Origin: Dipteris shenzhenensis
Lineage: Eukaryota; Polypodiophyta; Polypodiopsida; Gleicheniales
DNA length: 64,000 nt
Assembly: GCA_047967505.1 (NCBI GenBank)
Contig: CM106539.1
Reading direction: 5' to 3' (one strand)
Below the pieces are notes generated by a model, which did not search any database, was not told the DNA's origin, and was given only the letters and a program-made list of their open reading frames with translations. Below are positions 1-11,276 of the stretch, piece after piece. The position numbers and the translations under genes were made by a program. Every line of letters begins with the position of its first letter. Positions within the stretch are counted from its first letter, which is position 1.

Positions 1-237
1 GATAGCTATCCTTATGTACTCTAGTTCATGGCTCAGTTAGTATGCCACCTTAGTTAGCTGAGTTTGGTTTGATACCCACATATAGGGTTTTCTATTTCTT
101 TGTACTAGAGTTCTTTTGGCTTTCACAACTAAGAAGAGGAAAACTGTTTTCAGCCTCCACCTTTGTGTGTATTCCCCCATTGTGTATGTGAGAAAGCTGC
201 AAGTGAGACTCCTTCCTTCTCTCCCACTATCTTCACA
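1..237 (+). mobile_element. 3' part of a copia family A LTR
   Basis: Matches the last two thirds of the family A LTRs at 45370-45722, 51721-52068 and 56842-57196, and ends in the same TTCACA. The next bases (ATTATTGC) are not a primer binding site, so this is a 3' LTR or solo LTR of a plus-strand element whose body lies left of the window. It abuts CACTA sequence at 238. Confidence 0.85.
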
Positions 238-1789
238 ATTATTGCATAGGTTTTTCAGCTTCCTATCATAAACGAGGAGGTTGTCTACAAAAAAGATGTC
301 GACTCTAATATGCAGAAGGAGTTGCCCCCTCGAGACACAAAATAAGTACTTTTTCATCAATAATGTTCAAGATTTGAGGAGATGACATCAATTTGTTTGG
401 CAAAAGGATACAGCTACTCATCAAGATGAGTAGAGATTCCTATGCTATGCTCAGTGAAGCTGAGAAGGGAACCAAGATTTCATGGGCACATCTACTATAC
501 TCCCGACTGATGAGTGAAATTTCCAGAAAAGACTTGAGCACCTCGAATGCTCATTCAAAGATAGGGCTATTCCTTGCAACATTATTCGAATTCTGTCATA
601 GATATATTGTCCTACAAACTTTGTGTTTGAAGCATCTAGGGTAGCTTGTGCTTTGTCCTTATGGCAGAAAGATTGACCACCATCTTTCAAAAGCCCAACT
701 TTGCATTGAGAAGGATGATCCCCTGAGACCATCATGAGAAGGGCACGAAGCTTACACTTTGCTGACATGGCAGGTGTATGGTTCAGAATGGACTTGACTG
801 GATAGTTGTAATAAAGCTCTATCCCTTCGATGAATAGGATTTCCAGCTTAGAAATCAAGGGGCTTAAAAAAGCACACAAAATATCACTAGAACTTCGGAT
901 TAGTTTTTTACTACTGAAATGTATAAAAGTCATAGGTAGAGCCTCAATGTCTGATCTCTTTCCAGCATTCAAAATGAGAACCTCTACCACACCACAATCC
1001 TTTTGAGTTGTATGAGAAGCTTGAAAACCATCAAAGTGACCACACAGAGAAAAGTTATGAGGATCACCCTACCACAAAATGAAAAGAGAGGAGTTAACAT
1101 GCAATCAACAAACAAAAAAAACATCTAACATAGATACAAATAAATAGCTACTTACATATTGTATCTTCTTCTGACATCAAATGTGAGTGGCATCGCTCAC
1201 ATGTGAAGTCATACACTTGTACCTCCTCATTCTAGCCATCTTGTAGTACTTGTGACATGTTGGAGGGTGGGAAAGTCATGTATGCCTTCTTACAATAAGA
1301 TTTCTCACAAATAACAGGCAATTTGTACGTCGAGAAAGGATTCTAGAATTGTTGATTATCCCTACATTTCATACCATTGCAAAACTCAAAAATATGTTCA
1401 GGTTGTTCATTCCGTGCCTTACCCAACCATCACTCCCGATTGCGCCACATTGTAAGAAGATCATGGCACAAGGACCACAAGGACCGGCTCTTTAATAGTA
1501 GTGATAGTTGTTATTTCAAAGGGACATAATCAAACACAATCATGTCCTTTCTCATACAATTGCACTTTTGACACCTCTCAGAGCATTGTATGCAATCGCG
1601 CTTCAGCTTCTTTTTCTTTCTAGCATCTCTATCACAAAGGCAATAAATAACCATTCCTAATATCTATCTTCATTACTAGGCTGAAACACCTCAGGCCCAT
1701 GTGCATAATCTTTATTCTCATGCACATTCTGAAGCGTTGTGATTGGACCATTCCCAATCCAATATACAAGTTATTTAGCTGATTCCAAC
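238..1789 (-). pseudogene. Decayed CACTA transposase (TNP2-like), core part
   Basis: The best stretch is an open minus-strand frame at 451-990, in which LRALLMMVSGDHPSQ followed by a Gly/Cys run resembles the TNP2 segment where DNA transposases of this family carry a conserved GDxPA motif. Further upstream on the same strand (about 1290-1480) pieces such as EHIFEFCNGMKCR and KLPVICEK match the usual 'DI.dG...lP..C' region, with TAG and TGA stops between them. The catalytic function is lost. It is the 3' part of the gene whose 5' part lies beyond copia B. Family assignment rests on motif memory, not a search. Confidence 0.6.
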
Positions 1790-2035
1790 CTCAGGGGGGT
1801 CACTATGTATAAACCCTCTATATCACGTGCGTTCAAGCCCTATATTTAAAATCCCTTATCTGTAAAATTTTTCATTAATAAAATGTACCCCTTTTCTATA
1901 CAAATCTGTAAATTTTTCCAAAAGTATTTTAAATAGTCCCTTATGTATATTTATTTATGTAAATTTTAGAAATAAAAAATATCCTTCTGTTGAACTCACG
2001 TGATAGGGTTACATATGATGAGTGACCCCCCCAAG
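1790..2035. mobile_element. 246-bp MITE related to the 14-kb transposon
   Basis: Non-coding AT-rich element with inverted termini: left CTCAGGGGGGTCAC, right (reverse complement) CTTGGGGGGGTCAC. It is flanked by the 8-bp duplication ATTCCAAC (1782-1789 and 2036-2043). Its right end, reverse-complemented, matches the left end of the 14-kb element for about 40 bp (…CATATGTAACCCTATCACG…), and its left end matches the other end (TATATCACGTGCG). So it is an internally deleted relative in opposite orientation, dependent on a transposase supplied in trans. It sits inside the CACTA transposase remnant. Confidence 0.88.
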
Positions 2036-2043
2036 ATTCCAAC

Positions 2044-2156
2044 AAGCTAGAACTCTCACTCCATCTAGATCACCATCCCACATTAGTGGAAGTTGAACTA
2101 ACAATGAACTAAGGCTTTGCTTCTTGTTTGTATTGTTTCTCTTTCCGAACCTTTTG
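2044..2156 (-). pseudogene. CACTA transposase fragment between MITE and copia B
   Basis: A short stretch isolated between two insertions. One minus-strand frame is open and basic (GAKRFGKRNNTNKKQ then a Leu-rich part). It should link the N-terminal region (7500-8242) to the core (238-1789). No motif is diagnostic by itself; position is the main evidence. Confidence 0.4.
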
Positions 2157-2161
2157 GCTCC

Positions 2162-2722
2162 TGTTAAATTACACGACACAACAGAATAAAAACTGAACAA
2201 AGAATATAGAGTACATAGCAAACTGGAGAGGAACAAACTTTTCCTTCAATACTGATGTAGGATAGATGATGGCTCCATCCACCCATGCACTCCCACAGTG
2301 GAGCTTAGATGGCGATCTAGACAAATACTAGGTGAAGAGCTACTAGCTAGAAGATCTGATCTGATCTGAACTGATATGACACAATGGACTGGGGAGGTCA
2401 CCTCTTTATAGCTATGAGGGTGGTAGTTAGCAGATCAATGTAATGGATTTAGGGAATATTCCCTATACCATCGCCTTGGGGGCTCCCACCCCGAACCCCC
2501 ACTAGGGGGGCCGCTGGTCGTCCCAGCAAGAATAAGGGGCTCCCACACACTCACCTTTCTACCATCAATAATCTCTTTGATAGACCTCATCTAACATGTA
2601 AGTCAGGATCCATCTAGTGTCCCGGGCTCACACATGGCTTCTCCTCATATGGGGGCCTTACAACTTGAGCACCTTGGACCATTGGTGGTTACTAGGAGGG
2701 TGGGGCATTGAGCATATCTAAC
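2162..2722 (-). repeat. 3' LTR of copia B
   Basis: About 561 bp, starting TGTTAAATTACAC on the plus strand and ending near ATATCTAAC, where the final A is lost beside the C-rich polypurine complement. It contains the module CTCCTCATATGGGGGCC near its 5' end in element orientation, which recurs in other LTRs in this window. Confidence 0.88.
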
Positions 2723-5700
2723 CCCCCCCCTCAATGTCCACTTGTAGGTGAACTACCTTCTCGGCCCAATGCCAAGTCTCTGAAGATGACCCTGAATCTG
2801 ATCCTTCTCGAGAGCCTTGGTGAAGATATCTGCTCCATTTTGCTTTGTTGGACAGTAGACCAATTCGACTATCCCGTCCTCGATCAAATCACACACATAG
2901 TGATACTAAATCTCTATATGTTTTGTGCGTGCATGAAACACTGGATTTTTAGCAATGGCCATGCAACTTTGATTGTTGCACCTCAGCACAATTGCCTCAT
3001 CCTCTTGCACTCCCATGTGCCATAAGATCCTCCTCAGCCACACTACTTCACATGCAGCAAAACATGCTACCTTGTACTCAGCCTCGGTAGAAGACAATGC
3101 CACTATTGGTTGATCCAAGAGAAGATACCTGAACCTAAAGAGAAACAATATCCAGAAACTGATTTCTTGGAATCAACATCTCCAGCCCAATCTAAGTCAT
3201 AATGACCAGCCAAGGAAGTGCTCATACCATAGGTGATGCCATAATCAAGAGTGCCCTTCACATACTTGAGCACCCGCATCCCTGCATTCCAATGATTCTC
3301 CTGAGGCTTATTGGAGAACCTGATCAAAATGCCAATAGCAAAACTGCTGGTGTTGCACAGATAGATGAGAATGCTGACCAACTTCCTGTACCTCCCGATG
3401 TCTGCTGGTGGTGAGGCATCCTCCACCATAGACAACCTTGCATTTACCTCCATAGGTGTAGCTATCTCCTTACACTCGGACATACCAAATGCCTTCAAGA
3501 TCTCCCTTGCATATTTTTGTTGAGAGATGAAGATCTTGCCTGGCAGACTTCAATCCCCAAATAGTAGTGCATCAAGCCTAAGTCTATCATCTCAAACTCC
3601 GTGCTCAACGCCTTTCTAGTTTGCTAGATCATGGCTTCATAGTCACCTGTAATAAGGAGATCATCCACATATAGAACAATAATAGCAGTTTTTCCACCTT
3701 TCCTGTACACATACAAGTTAGCATCTGAGGCACATCTTTTGAAGTTGAATTTATGAAAGAATTTGTCTATCCATTGGTACCATGCTCTTGGGGCTTGTTT
3801 CAGCCTATATAGATCCTTCTTCAGTTTACATACCTTGTTCTCAGAATGGGGGGCCTCAAACCTAGGTGGCTGAGCCATGTACACCTCCTCCTTGAGGTCA
3901 CCATTCAAGAATGTTGATTTAACATCCATTTGATAAACTAGTCACTTTTTATGAGCAGCCACTGATAGTACTATGCGAATGGTGGTCATTTTGGTAGTCG
4001 TAGCAAAAGATTCCTGAAAATCAAACCCTTCACCCTATGAAAATCCTTGTGCAACCAATTTAGCTTTGTACTTTTCCAAAGTCCCATTGGCCTTGTACTT
4101 TACCTTCCAAACCCACTTGGTGCCAATAACCTTTCTATTAGGAGGTCGATCTACCAACTCCCAAGTTTCATTCTTCATGATGCTATCATATTCTACTTGC
4201 ATAGCATTTTTTCAATCTCGGTCTGCAAGTGCTTCCTCCAAACTCGTAGGCTCCTTTACTTCTATAATAATCTCAGCCATCAAGGCCATATTGACTATGT
4301 GAGCAGAAGCCCTCCTTTGCTCCTCGATTCAGACCGCCTTGGTCCATTTGCATGCTGCTCAACAGACATAGGCATCTGGTTATCATGGTCGTAGAGTTGC
4401 CTTACCCATCACGACAATGGATTTTCCGGTGGTGTAACAACAGGTTGGTGACTTATACCTTCATCATCTGATATTTCCTCCTCCTTTATAGCTCTTGGGA
4501 TAGGTCCATATTGAATTACCTCTTCGCTTGATGATAAAGTGGAAGAGCTCTTCTCTGCCTCCACTGCATGTGGCTGCTCCATGAACACCACATCGTGGCT
4601 CGCTATGATCTTCTTTGCCTCTTGGTCATACAACTTATAGGCTTTCTTCTCTTCACAATAGCCTAAAAAGATACATTTGGTGCTTTTTGGTTGTAGCTTG
4701 TTTCTCTCTTTGTCTGGTACATGCGCATAGCATTCACACCCAAATGTTCTGAATTGGGAGATAGATGGCTTCTTACCATTGTAAGCCTCATGTGGTGTTT
4801 TACCTTTGAGTGCCTTTGTATAGCTGCAATTAAGGATGTAAACCACAGTATTGATAGCCTCAACCCAAAAGTGGTTTGGCAGTCCAGCACCTTTCAACAT
4901 ATACCTCCCCATCTCCACCGTGGTCTGCATTCGACATTCAACAACCAAATTTTGCTGAGGCATATGTGGTGTCATTGTTTGTCACTTGATCCCTTTGCTC
5001 TCGCAAAAATCTCCAAACTCTATAGAAACAAACTCACCACCACCATCTGATCTAATTTTCTTCACTTTTCTCCTTGTTTCATTTTCAACAAGCTGTAGCC
5101 ATTCTTTAAATTTACCAAAAGCTTGAGCCTTTTCGCAAAGAAAGTATACCCACATCTTCCTACTATAGTCATCGACAATCAATAAAAAATAGGAAGATCC
5201 CCCCAATGCCTGTGTAGGCATCTTACCGCACAAGTCAAGATGCACCAACTCTAGAGGAGTGTTTGCTCTATTCTTGCTTTCTTGTGGGAATGCTTCTCTG
5301 TTGCTTGCCCATCATGCAAGCTTCACACGGTTCTTTGATTTTTGTGACTGCAAGTAAGTGAGCATACCATACCTTTGCTTCTGCATCTCCTTCAGCACTA
5401 CAAATCCGATGTGGCCAAATATTTCATGCCAAAGTCTGCTTGTGCCCACTCTAGCGGTGGCTGTAAGAGCACTTAGCTCATATAGGTTGTTTCTCCTCAC
5501 TCCTGTGCCAACAAGATTGCCTGCACTATCCAGAATTTTTGCTCCTGTCTTGTTGAACCTCACCTCATGGTCAAGGTCAGTTATGGAAGCAACTAATAGC
5601 AAATTTCTCTTGATTTGTGGAACATACAACACATTACATAGTTTCTTAACATCTCCATTCACAGAAACAAAAGAAACCATACCTGTACCCTCAATAGGAC

Positions 5701-5812
5701 ATTTTGTGTTATTACCAACCGTCACGGTGATGGGTTCCTTTAGAGGCTGCATGGAACAATATAGACCCTTCTTGCAGGTCATGTGATGGGAGGCACCACT
5801 ATCCAACCCCAT
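2723..5812 (-). pseudogene. pol: copia B pol (protease, integrase, RT, RNase H), broken
   Basis: Protease at the start (5780-5812) keeps DSGASHHMT, the aspartic protease signature. Integrase follows at 4409-5248 with the DDE core context (HLDLCGK, DDYSRKMWVY, RSDGGGEF) and the C-terminal GYCEEKKAYKLYD part. Reverse transcriptase lies at 3624-3929, with DVKSTFLNGDL, LYRLKQAPRAWYQ and the catalytic YVDD. RNase H lies at 2906-3498 (ALSSTEAEY, ARTKHIE). Several stops and frameshifts separate these blocks, so no polyprotein can be made. Confidence 0.9.
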
Positions 5813-5819
5813 GAATCAG

Positions 5820-6815
5820 TGGTTGAAGCTTCTTGAACTGAGGAACACTCTTCCTCAATGGCCACAAATAGATCCAACTTTGCTTCCACTGTGTTAGTTG
5901 TCTCTGTCCCCTTATCTGTCTTCTTCAGGATACCATTCTTTTCATCTGCTTTCTTGACCCAATAATCTGCAATCATATGGCCCTTCTTTTTGCAGTAGAA
6001 GCATTCTCCTTGAAACTTCTTCTTGCTGCCCTTCTTTTTTTGTCACCACTAGTAGAGGACTCACCTTTGGTGGAGGAACCACCTTTGCCTTTCATAGTGG
6101 CAGAGAAAGCAGCATCCCTATTGCTGCCTCCATCTCGAGCTTTAAGTCTCAATTCCTCCTCCATAAGTAAAGCACAGAACTCCTCAAATGACAATGGTTG
6201 GGGTCTCACCTGAGTGTTAAGCACTGTTGCCAATCCATCAAACCTTGGTGGACATATTTGGAGACACCGTTGAGCTAGCTCTTCACTAGTCTTTTGTGTC
6301 CAAGCACTAGCCATTTGGTCATGTAGATTTTTGATTCAGGTTATGAACAGCTCCGCCGTCTCTCCTTCATTAAACTTCTCTACTGCGAGCTGATTCTCCA
6401 GGTTTTGGATCCTTGTCTGATTTCGCATCTCATACTGACTCTTCAATATGTTCCAAGCCAGAGTTGCCTTAGATGTATGCTGAATCAAGGTTAAAACACT
6501 ATCAGTAGTTCTTGTAACCAAGGCACATAGAGCATCTGTGTTCTTGCATTTCCAAGCTTGTAGAAGGTCGGCATTGGGAGGTATCATACTCCCCAGATAT
6601 GCTGGGTCGAGGGTTCCTTGTGGTTTTGGGTCAGTCCCCAGTACTGTCTCCAGAAGCTCATATGAATCTAGAATAGCAGTAATTTTAAACTTCCACAGAG
6701 TGTAGTTCGTACCATATATGTTGCCTTCAATGAAAGCTGGTGGGCGAATCCTCAACGCTTGGATTGTTGGTGTAGTAGCAGCTGTTGAACTCGAGCTGCT
6801 TCCTGTTGCCATCAC
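5820..6815 (-). pseudogene. gag: copia B gag
   Basis: Opens with an ATG near 6815 followed by a Ser/Thr-rich leader, then the copia gag motif NYTLWKFKITAILDS and the UBN2-type NEGETAELFIT region. A second open block (5973-6314) holds the PRFDGLATVL and EEFCALLMEEE segments typical of the gag C-terminal half. Encodes the capsid-like protein. At least one stop near 6335 and another near 5975 break it. Confidence 0.85.
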
Positions 6816-6880
6816 TCCGTATGCTGTTGAAGCCCTCGCCTCTCTTTTATTCTTTGATCCTTAGAGCCGCCTCGGTACCA

Positions 6881-7494
6881 TGTTAAATTACACAACATAG
6901 CGAAACAGAAATTGAATAAAGAATATAGAGTACACAACAAACTGGAGAGGAACAAACTTTTTCTTCAATACTGATGTAGTACAAATGATGGCTCCATCCA
7001 CCCGTGTGCTCCCACAGTGGAGCTTAGATGGCGATCTAGATAGATACTAGGTGAAGAGCTACTTGAACTGATATGATACACTAGACTAGGGAGGTCGCCT
7101 CTTTATAGCTATGAGGGTGGTAGTCCGATCAACATAGTCGGTGGAGTCGACCAGTCGACCTAGTCGGTGGAGCCGACCAGTCAACCTAGTCGGTGGAACT
7201 GACTAGTCATCCATGGAATATTCAGGGAATATTCCCTATACCATCGCCTCAGGGGCTCCCACCCCTGAACCCCCACCAGGGGTGCTGCTGGCCCCCCTGG
7301 GACCCCCCACCAAGAATAAGGGGCTCCCACACACTCACCTTTCTACCATCAACAATCTCATTGATAGACCTCATCTGACATCATCCAGTGTCCCAGGCTC
7401 ACATATGGCTTCTCCTCATATGGGGGCCTTACAACTTGAGCACCTTGGACCACTCATGGTTACCATGATGGTGGGGCATTGAGCATATCTAACA
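6881..7494 (-). repeat. 5' LTR of copia B
   Basis: 614 bp, about 50 bp longer than its partner. Much of the excess is three head-to-tail 26-bp units at 7135-7212 beginning TAGTCGGTGGA, absent from the other LTR. Confidence 0.9.
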
Positions 7495-7499
7495 GCTCC

Positions 7500-8242
7500 C
7501 ATATCTCCAAACAATAGCTGAAGCATCTCATCTTGAAATTGTATGATGCCTATCCCACAAACCTTGCATGTCAATGCATCTTTCTATTATTTTATCCTCT
7601 AAAGAGGACTGAATGTTTTCTTGTAGGTCATCACCAGTACTCTCATGTGGATCCTCATCATCCCTAACCCTAGTTTCCCCAAAGAAATCATCCTCATCAT
7701 AAGGAAAATCAGCCTCTCCTTCATCATTAAACCCATGGCATTCTTCAGGGGCATCAACCAATGTTGAGAACCCAATATTTGAGAGTATCCTTATATATCT
7801 TTCTTGAATTTGTTTGTGCTTCATGAGAGTGGAAGGTGCTACTTCATGTCCTCCACCACAATAGATAGTGTAATTGCACCATACCCTCCTTGCTCGTCTC
7901 TTAGAATTAGAAGTAGAACCTGACTCTCACATATGTGTTCTTCCCTCTATATCAAGGTTGGAAGTATGACTTGGCTCTTGCATATGACTGCTTTCCTCTC
8001 TCTCTCTCTCTCTCAAGATTATGAGTAGGTTGCGACCCTTGGATATGTACTACTGGCATAGCCTCAAATAGACTTGCTTCTTCCACCTGTCTCCTAATAG
8101 CTGGATGAACATCTCCATGCACATCATGCCAAAAATGCTGAAAATATGTGGCCCTACTCACAAATTGCATTCCACCAAGTGTGTGTCTGCACTTGTAGTT
8201 GCACGTGCACTTCCTATAGCCTGGTCTAGGTACACCATCCAT
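7500..8242 (-). pseudogene. CACTA transposase N-terminal region: zinc-finger-like and acidic parts
   Basis: Minus-strand frame 7952-8242 starts with an ATG and carries KCTCNYKCRHTLGG followed by VSRATYFQHFWHDVH, a Cys/His cluster of the kind at the N-terminus of TNP2-type proteins. Frame 7528-7824 is strongly acidic (DEGEADFPYDEDDFF). A run of GA dinucleotides (8000-8014) encodes ERERER. The two frames are separated by a break near 7830-7950. It continues the 238-1789 pseudogene across copia B. Confidence 0.55.
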
Positions 8243-8249
8243 CTATGTG

Positions 8250-9250
8250 TGCACAATCCATCATACAATGCATGATAAGAAACAATAGCAAGAATTTAGA
8301 GTCCAAAAAACATGCTTTCATATCCATCATAAACAAAGAAGTCATATGAAAGATACTCTTCCCAAGAAAATCACCATAACGTCTGTCATATGAAATATAA
8401 ATAGAAGCATAACATAGTAGAAATAGAAGCATAGTATAACATAAATATATAGAAGCATAATGCAATATAGAATAGATCCATAAAGCATAAAGCATAAAGT
8501 AGGCATATAGAATGATAGGCATTCATTAAAAAGGCATAAACTTAAAGAATAGGCATAAAGCATAAATATGTAGAAACCTAAAACATAAAGCATAAATATA
8601 AGCTTTATATTATACATTTTAATATAGAAATGTGCATAAACATAAGCATAAGCTTTATATTATACATTTTAAAACATAAATTCATCTTTTACTTTTATGC
8701 AAATATATGAAAAGAGAGAGAGAGAGAGAGAGCATAATGCATATAGAAGGCATTCATAAAATTTAAAGAATAGATCCATAAAGCAACGAGCATAAAGCAG
8801 GCATATAGAATGATAGGCATTCATTAAAAAGGCATAGAAGCATAATTTCCACAGAAGCATAGACTAAAGAAGCATAGGCATATAGAAACATAAGCATAAT
8901 TTCCATAGAAGCATAGCATAATTTCCGTAGAAGCATAGGCATATAGTCATTCACATAGGCATATAGACATATAGAACCAGGCATTCATAAATAGTCTAGA
9001 TGTAACCTTAAAGAATAGGCATAATGCATATAGAAGCATAGACTATAGACATAGGCATACATTAACTTAAAGAATAGACTAAAGATGCATATAGAAGCAT
9101 AGATATAGGCATACATAAACTTAAAGAATAGGCATAAAGCATAAAGAAGGCATTCATAAACATTTAAAGAATAGATCCATAAAGCATAAAGCATAAAGCA
9201 TAAAGCAGACATATAGAATGATAGAATGATTTTCAAAACAAACAATATCC
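8250..9250. repeat. AT-rich GCATA/AAGCATA degenerate repeat block
   Basis: About 1 kb of short imperfect iterations of CATAAAGCATA and GAAGCATAGGCATATAG, with a short GA microsatellite at 8714-8733. Long minus-strand frames here (Tyr/Leu/Met-rich) are by-products of the repeat. It lies between two transposase fragments, so it may be an intron or subterminal region of the CACTA element. Confidence 0.8.
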
Positions 9251-9260
9251 AAATAATGAG

Positions 9261-9506
9261 TCAAATTAGTGCAGGAGCTAACCTCATTAAGGCCGCAACA
9301 CTTGTATCCGACCACCCATACTTTGCTTGCAGATTCAAGATTGAGAGCCAAGCTCGTATTTTAGACATCCTAGCACCCTCGTACAACTGTGTTGATTGCA
9401 ACTCTCGCATATTGACCTCAAACTCTGACATCACATGTACATGTGATGTAGTGCCCTTAAAAATAGAATCCATTATGTCCACCATACCCTCGTCATCATC
9501 TGGCAC
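9261..9506 (-). pseudogene. CACTA transposase fragment with LYEG motif
   Basis: Minus-strand 81-codon frame: an acidic start (MPDDDEGMVDIMDS), then LYEGARMSKIRAWLSI and a KYGWSDTSVAAL segment. This matches the TNP2 block usually written 'LY.g...s.l.....ll.lk....wsd.s...LL'. In other family members this block lies after the zinc finger and acidic regions; here it is upstream of them on the minus strand, suggesting a rearrangement or two copies. Confidence 0.6.
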
Positions 9507-9519
9507 ATCTTAAAGACTA

Positions 9520-9985
9520 TAGTATTACTCAAAGTGTGAAGGTATATGCACCCCCTTGCCACCCTCCTCATCCTGTCTCAAGATTTAGTATAAATATAAG
9601 ATCTTGTCTCAAGGTTTCATGTCATAATGGTATCCAATATTAAGCACGAACTCAAATAGCATTGACTTACCCAATGATCCATCACCATGTGCAACACCAA
9701 TGGTGGGTATTGGTTTGGGCTCCTCCCCATACATCCACAAGTGGCGCATGACAATACGACATTGATGTCATACTTCTCACTTGCAATGAGTGCAATGACA
9801 ATACAATCTCTTCCTAAGCCACTCTGTGCTCCCGGGCATTGGCGCATCATCTGATGAGCTTCCATTCGTCCCTTCCATCTGCACACTTCCAAAATCACAA
9901 CATGAGCTGTGAGGAAATCTATTAAGATCCAAAAAATAGCCACCCATGAGCTCCTTTTCTCTCTTCTAACAATAAGTGCCCTGAA
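9520..9985 (-). other. Uncertain CACTA internal sequence
   Basis: No intact gene. On the minus strand a short run (about 9620-9740) reads YGEEPKPIPTIGVAHGDGS and could be an eroded exon. The start of the run of TCGCTATATAGC palindromes follows at 9990. Confidence 0.35.
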
Positions 9986-9989
9986 CCAT

Positions 9990-10085
9990 CGCTATATAGC
10001 AACACTTTGCCTGTTCCATCACTATATAGCGATGCCTTTTGGATATAAGCGTCGCTATATAGAGATTGACCAGCGTCGCTATATA
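9990..10085. repeat. CACTA subterminal palindromes, inner cluster
   Basis: Four imperfect copies of TCGCTATATAGCGA within about 95 bp. The same motif lies next to the CACTA terminus at 11968-12045. In this superfamily such subterminal repeats are the binding sites of an element-encoded DNA-binding protein. Confidence 0.6.
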
Positions 10086-10858
10086 GCACTCTAGGGGCTT
10101 AAACCCAAAATCATGCGTGACACCATTTTTCACATCTCTATTGCAGGAAAAGCAAAAATCTCTCCTCCCACCTTATATTCAATGACCTCACTTTCCTCCT
10201 CTCTATTCCCCACTCCCCACCCCTACCCAGCCCCTCTCCCAACACTTGTGCTCCCTCTCCACCCTTCTCCCTCTCTGCTTGTGTGAAAGGAAGTTTTTCA
10301 AGAAGGTCTCTTTAAGAACTGTAGGTTCATTTTTTGTGAGATTTTGTTTTGTGAGTGTTAAAGCATGTTTCTCCTTGTATTGCTAAGGCTATGTGCTAAT
10401 TTTCATGCTTGATTTTTAGAGATTAAGGACAAAAAATGAGCTTTGGTGAAAGAAAGAAGACTCGCCTCTTCTCTTTTTGGTATTTCTCTTCCTCCTCTTT
10501 CTCCTTGTTTGTAGGCTTATGCTTTCTCCTTGTTTGTAGGCTTCTCCAAACTCATCCAATCCCTTTGAAAAGTTGCTTCTCCAAACTCCTCCTTTCTCTA
10601 ACTAGTTATATGAAAAAATGGTATATTTTCTCTTTTTTGTAGGGTGAGTCCACGAAACACGGTTCAGGTCTTTTCCAAGTAAGAAAGTGCTTCCTCTTTT
10701 TCCCTTTTGTTATTTTCATTATTTGCATTGGCCTACAGCTAACGCCTTAAGCGCTAGCTACAGTGATGGGTGTAGGACTCCTCTTTCCCTCTCTTCTCTT
10801 ATTCCCTCTTCTTCCCCTCTTTTCCTCTTTTCCTCCCCCTTTCCCTCCCTCTTTCCCT
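10086..10858 (+). other. CT-rich stretch, possible 5' region of a plus-strand gene
   Basis: Polypyrimidine-rich on the plus strand (10180-10290, 10440-10580, 10770-10855). Plus-strand open frames are Phe/Ser/Leu-rich and look compositional. It could be leader and intron sequence of the plus-strand gene that ends at 11656, but I find no convincing upstream exon. Confidence 0.3.
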
Positions 10859-11265
10859 CATATGCTCATGCATAAGCATAAGCATATTCTTTTTCTCTTT
10901 TCTCTTATGCATATGCCTTTCCTTCTCTTATGCTTATGCTCTTTTCCCCTCTTCTTTTTCCCCTCTTTCAATCTCTTTTTCCCTCTTCCTTCTCTTATTT
11001 TCCACTCTCTTTTTCTCCTCTTTTCATAAGCATATTATTTGCCTATGCTTATGCTTATGCATGAGCATATGCTCATATGATCATGCATAAGCACAAGCTT
11101 ATGCTTTCTCTCTTTTTCTCTTATGCTCATATGCTCATGTATAAGCATAAGCATAAGCATATGCTTTCTTTCTTTTTCTCTTATGCTTATGCTCTTTTTC
11201 CCTCTTCCTTCTCTTATGCTTATGCTCTTTTCATCTCTTATTTTTCCCCTCTTTGATCTCTTTTC
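10858..11265. repeat. ATGCTTATGC / CT-rich repeat block
   Basis: Iterations of ATGCTTATGCTC, CATAAGCATAAGC and TTTTCCCTCTTC. The short unit is the reverse complement of the AAGCATA unit at 8250-9250, so the two blocks are related but inverted. Confidence 0.75.
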
Positions 11266-11276
11266 CCCTTTCATAG

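Larger units (their letters stand above)
2162..7494 (-). mobile_element. Complete Ty1/copia retrotransposon, copy B
   Basis: 5333 bp between two TG...CA LTRs (2162-2722 and 6881-7494) with the 5-bp duplication GCTCC at 2157-2161 and 7495-7499. Order on the minus strand is gag, zinc knuckle, protease, integrase, reverse transcriptase, RNase H: the copia order. A C-rich run just inside the low-coordinate LTR (2723-2735) is the complement of the polypurine tract. The primer site next to the other LTR reads TGGTACCGAGGC on the minus strand, a degraded iMet-type site. Many frame breaks make it non-autonomous now. Confidence 0.93.

Noticed and set aside
8226-9351. Several overlapping minus-strand frames rich in Tyr, Leu and Met resembling membrane proteins
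   Set aside because: They are translations of the AAGCATA repeat array, with no conserved start or motif.
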